Origin: G965276675 sp965276675
GTDB taxonomy: Bacteria > Acidobacteriota > Terriglobia > Terriglobales > Acidobacteriaceae
Length of the DNA: 64,000 nt
Assembly: GCA_965276675.1 (NCBI GenBank)
Contig: OZ255624.1
Coordinates: 3,534,001 to 3,598,000, forward strand
Reading direction: 5' to 3'
Shown: positions 63,009-64,000 of the stretch, piece by piece
Position numbering within the stretch: position 1 is the first letter of the stretch
Layout: every line of letters begins with the position of its first letter
Notes under the pieces: generated by a model
Told to the model about the DNA's origin: nothing
The model's input: only the letters and a program-made list of their open reading frames with translations
Databases searched by the model: none
Made by a program: the position numbers and the translations under genes

Positions 63009-63857
63009 CTAGTAAGTCTTGCGTGGAGCTACCGCAACACCAGCACATAGCTGCCTCTTGGCTACGCTCCACAAAGAGTGGAGCAGACAGGGAATCTTGA
63101 CTGGTGAACTTAGGAGGCCGCGCACCAAAACACCGTAAGCCGGCAGGGTGCTCACTCCCCACATTGAGTCTTGTTTCTCTCCTTCCCGGTCTTGGTCAAA
63201 AATGATCGGCGCCAAATTCTCTTCCAAGCTGGCAATCTCGAATGATGTACTCCCGATCCGCAGGGCGACAAACGTGACCAGATAAGTGTACGAACCAAAA
63301 CGCGACGGCTTAAAGGGTGAGCAGCGCTGCGGTTCAACGAGGAGACGGTCATTCAAAACAGGCCTGCCCAGGGCTGTAATTTCGGTTACGAGCCGCAACC
63401 GCTCGTATTGGAATAACTCACCGGCCGCTGCCCGCCCTGGAGCAACCGTCTCCCAGTAGAACAGGGTGGCACCCTCTTCAAGAGAGAATGCCGTTCGCTG
63501 TAAGACACGAGCTTGTCGGAACGGGATCAGCGCGTCTGGCAGGTACTCGAGAATGGCACCCTGTCCAAGTTGAAACTCAGAAATGAGGGTAGCATCCGGA
63601 GTGTGGGAACGAGGACGATAGATACGCGTCGCTCCCGTGGTTGTAATCTGCGCTTCAGAGCCGCGGCAAAGTTTGACAGACAGCTTTAAAGAATCTCCTC
63701 CAAAGACGCCACCGGATGTGTTGTTCAAATGCACCAGGCTCTCGCCTGTCCCCTGCGTGAAGCCGCGAACCACCTTCCACGGCGGATCCTGCCGCAGGCA
63801 GCGGAAAGCGGTCGCTTCCGCTTTACGAACGAACTCAACAGAAAGCTCTGCGTTCAT
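63009..63857 (-). CDS. ureD: Urease accessory protein UreD
   Basis: Forms the activation complex with UreF and UreG on apo-urease. The 282-residue protein has the family pattern [48 protein letters not shown] and [18 protein letters not shown]. It starts five bases after the ureF stop and precedes ureA. Confidence 0.93.
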   Translation of the reverse strand: MNAELSVEFVRKAEATAFRCLRQDPPWKVVRGFTQGTGESLVHLNNTSGGVFGGDSLKLSVKLCRGSEAQITTTGATRIYRPRSHTPDATLISEFQLGQGAILEYLPDALIPFRQARVLQRTAFSLEEGATLFYWETVAPGRAAAGELFQYERLRLVTEITALGRPVLNDRLLVEPQRCSPFKPSRFGSYTYLVTFVALRIGSTSFEIASLEENLAPIIFDQDREGEKQDSMWGVSTLPAYGVLVRGLLSSPVKIPCLLHSLWSVAKRQLCAGVAVAPRKTY

Positions 63858-63862
63858 AGTTG

Positions 63863-64000
63863 CTAACTGATGAACAGCCGTGTCGCAAGTTGAGGGTGTC
63901 GCATGGATGCAATTTCAAGCATCGGTTGGAGGCTCCAGAGGTTCTCGAGTCGTACTTTTGCAGCCTCGTCGACTGCCTGCACAATCTTCGGTTTAAGCGC
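63863..64000 (-). CDS. ureF: Urease accessory protein UreF (C-terminal fragment, cut by window edge)
   Basis: Only the last 45 codons are in the window. The ending EIASMRHPQLATRLFIS, with the TAG at 63863-63865, matches the conserved UreF C-terminus (xSMRHxxxxxRLFxS), which is inserted into UreD on complex formation. It begins the ureF-D-A-B-C-G order, and the stop lies five bases before the ureD start. Confidence 0.88.
   Translation of the reverse strand, partial: ALKPKIVQAVDEAAKVRLENLWSLQPMLEIASMRHPQLATRLFIS

Overview
The window looks like chromosomal DNA of an acidobacterium of the Terriglobales type (Granulicella, Edaphobacter or Terriglobus-like). The evidence is four large Oar-like TonB-dependent receptors with carboxypeptidase-regulatory N-termini, a VWFA-related protein of the acidobacterial type, a lipoprotein with Ig-like repeats and a beta-propeller-like domain, high GC, and dispersed palindromic repeats. 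The genus is an inference from protein style. I found no rRNA, tRNA, CRISPR array or prophage.

Layout. (1) 1-10 kb, minus strand: a receptor cut by the left edge, then a DUF5666 protein, a second receptor and a VWFA protein in tight order. Repeat elements are built into the N-termini of two of these proteins. (2) 10-14 kb, plus strand: a VIT1/CCC1-type transporter, the ergothioneine pair egtB-egtD and a beta-carbonic anhydrase. (3) 14.5-16.8 kb, minus strand: a GTGA-coupled pair made of a radical SAM/SPASM enzyme with a PqqD-like front domain and a 266-residue protein carrying a CxxCxxCxxCxxC ladder. This is my best candidate for an undescribed peptide- or protein-modification system. (4) 17-18.3 kb: a zinc formaldehyde dehydrogenase. 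(5) 18.7-26.4 kb: a Tat-type sulfatase, a receptor with LacI-like operator boxes upstream, a decayed IS481 transposase, and a formylglycine-generating enzyme coupled to a parvulin-type prolyl isomerase. It reads as a sulfated-substrate locus with its own maturation pair. (6) 26.5-41 kb: a peptide-catabolic island with a sodium symporter and two small partner genes, an Asp/Glu-type racemase, a GntR regulator, an M19 dipeptidase, two tandem S9 peptidases and a receptor, divergent from an M28 peptidase. Two matching 20-bp palindromes lie in the divergent promoter region.

(7) 41.3-45.5 kb, minus strand: assimilatory sulfate reduction (cysD, cysN, cysH) and a TauE/SafE permease; CysN keeps a decayed APS-kinase tail. 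(8) 46-58.6 kb: a phosphoesterase/phospholipase C, a CocE-type hydrolase, an MFS permease, a DUF1003 protein, a pullulanase and a repeat-rich lipoprotein. (9) 58.8-64 kb: a KdsC-like phosphatase, then urease genes in the order ureF(partial)-ureD-ureA-ureB-ureC-ureG on the minus strand. No ureE is visible, and UreG has a histidine-rich tail.

Cutting across these regions is a family of three 114-117 bp intergenic elements (10008-10124, 52482-52595, 58602-58715). They have near-perfect terminal inverted repeats and an internal hairpin, and both stems change in a compensatory way between copies.
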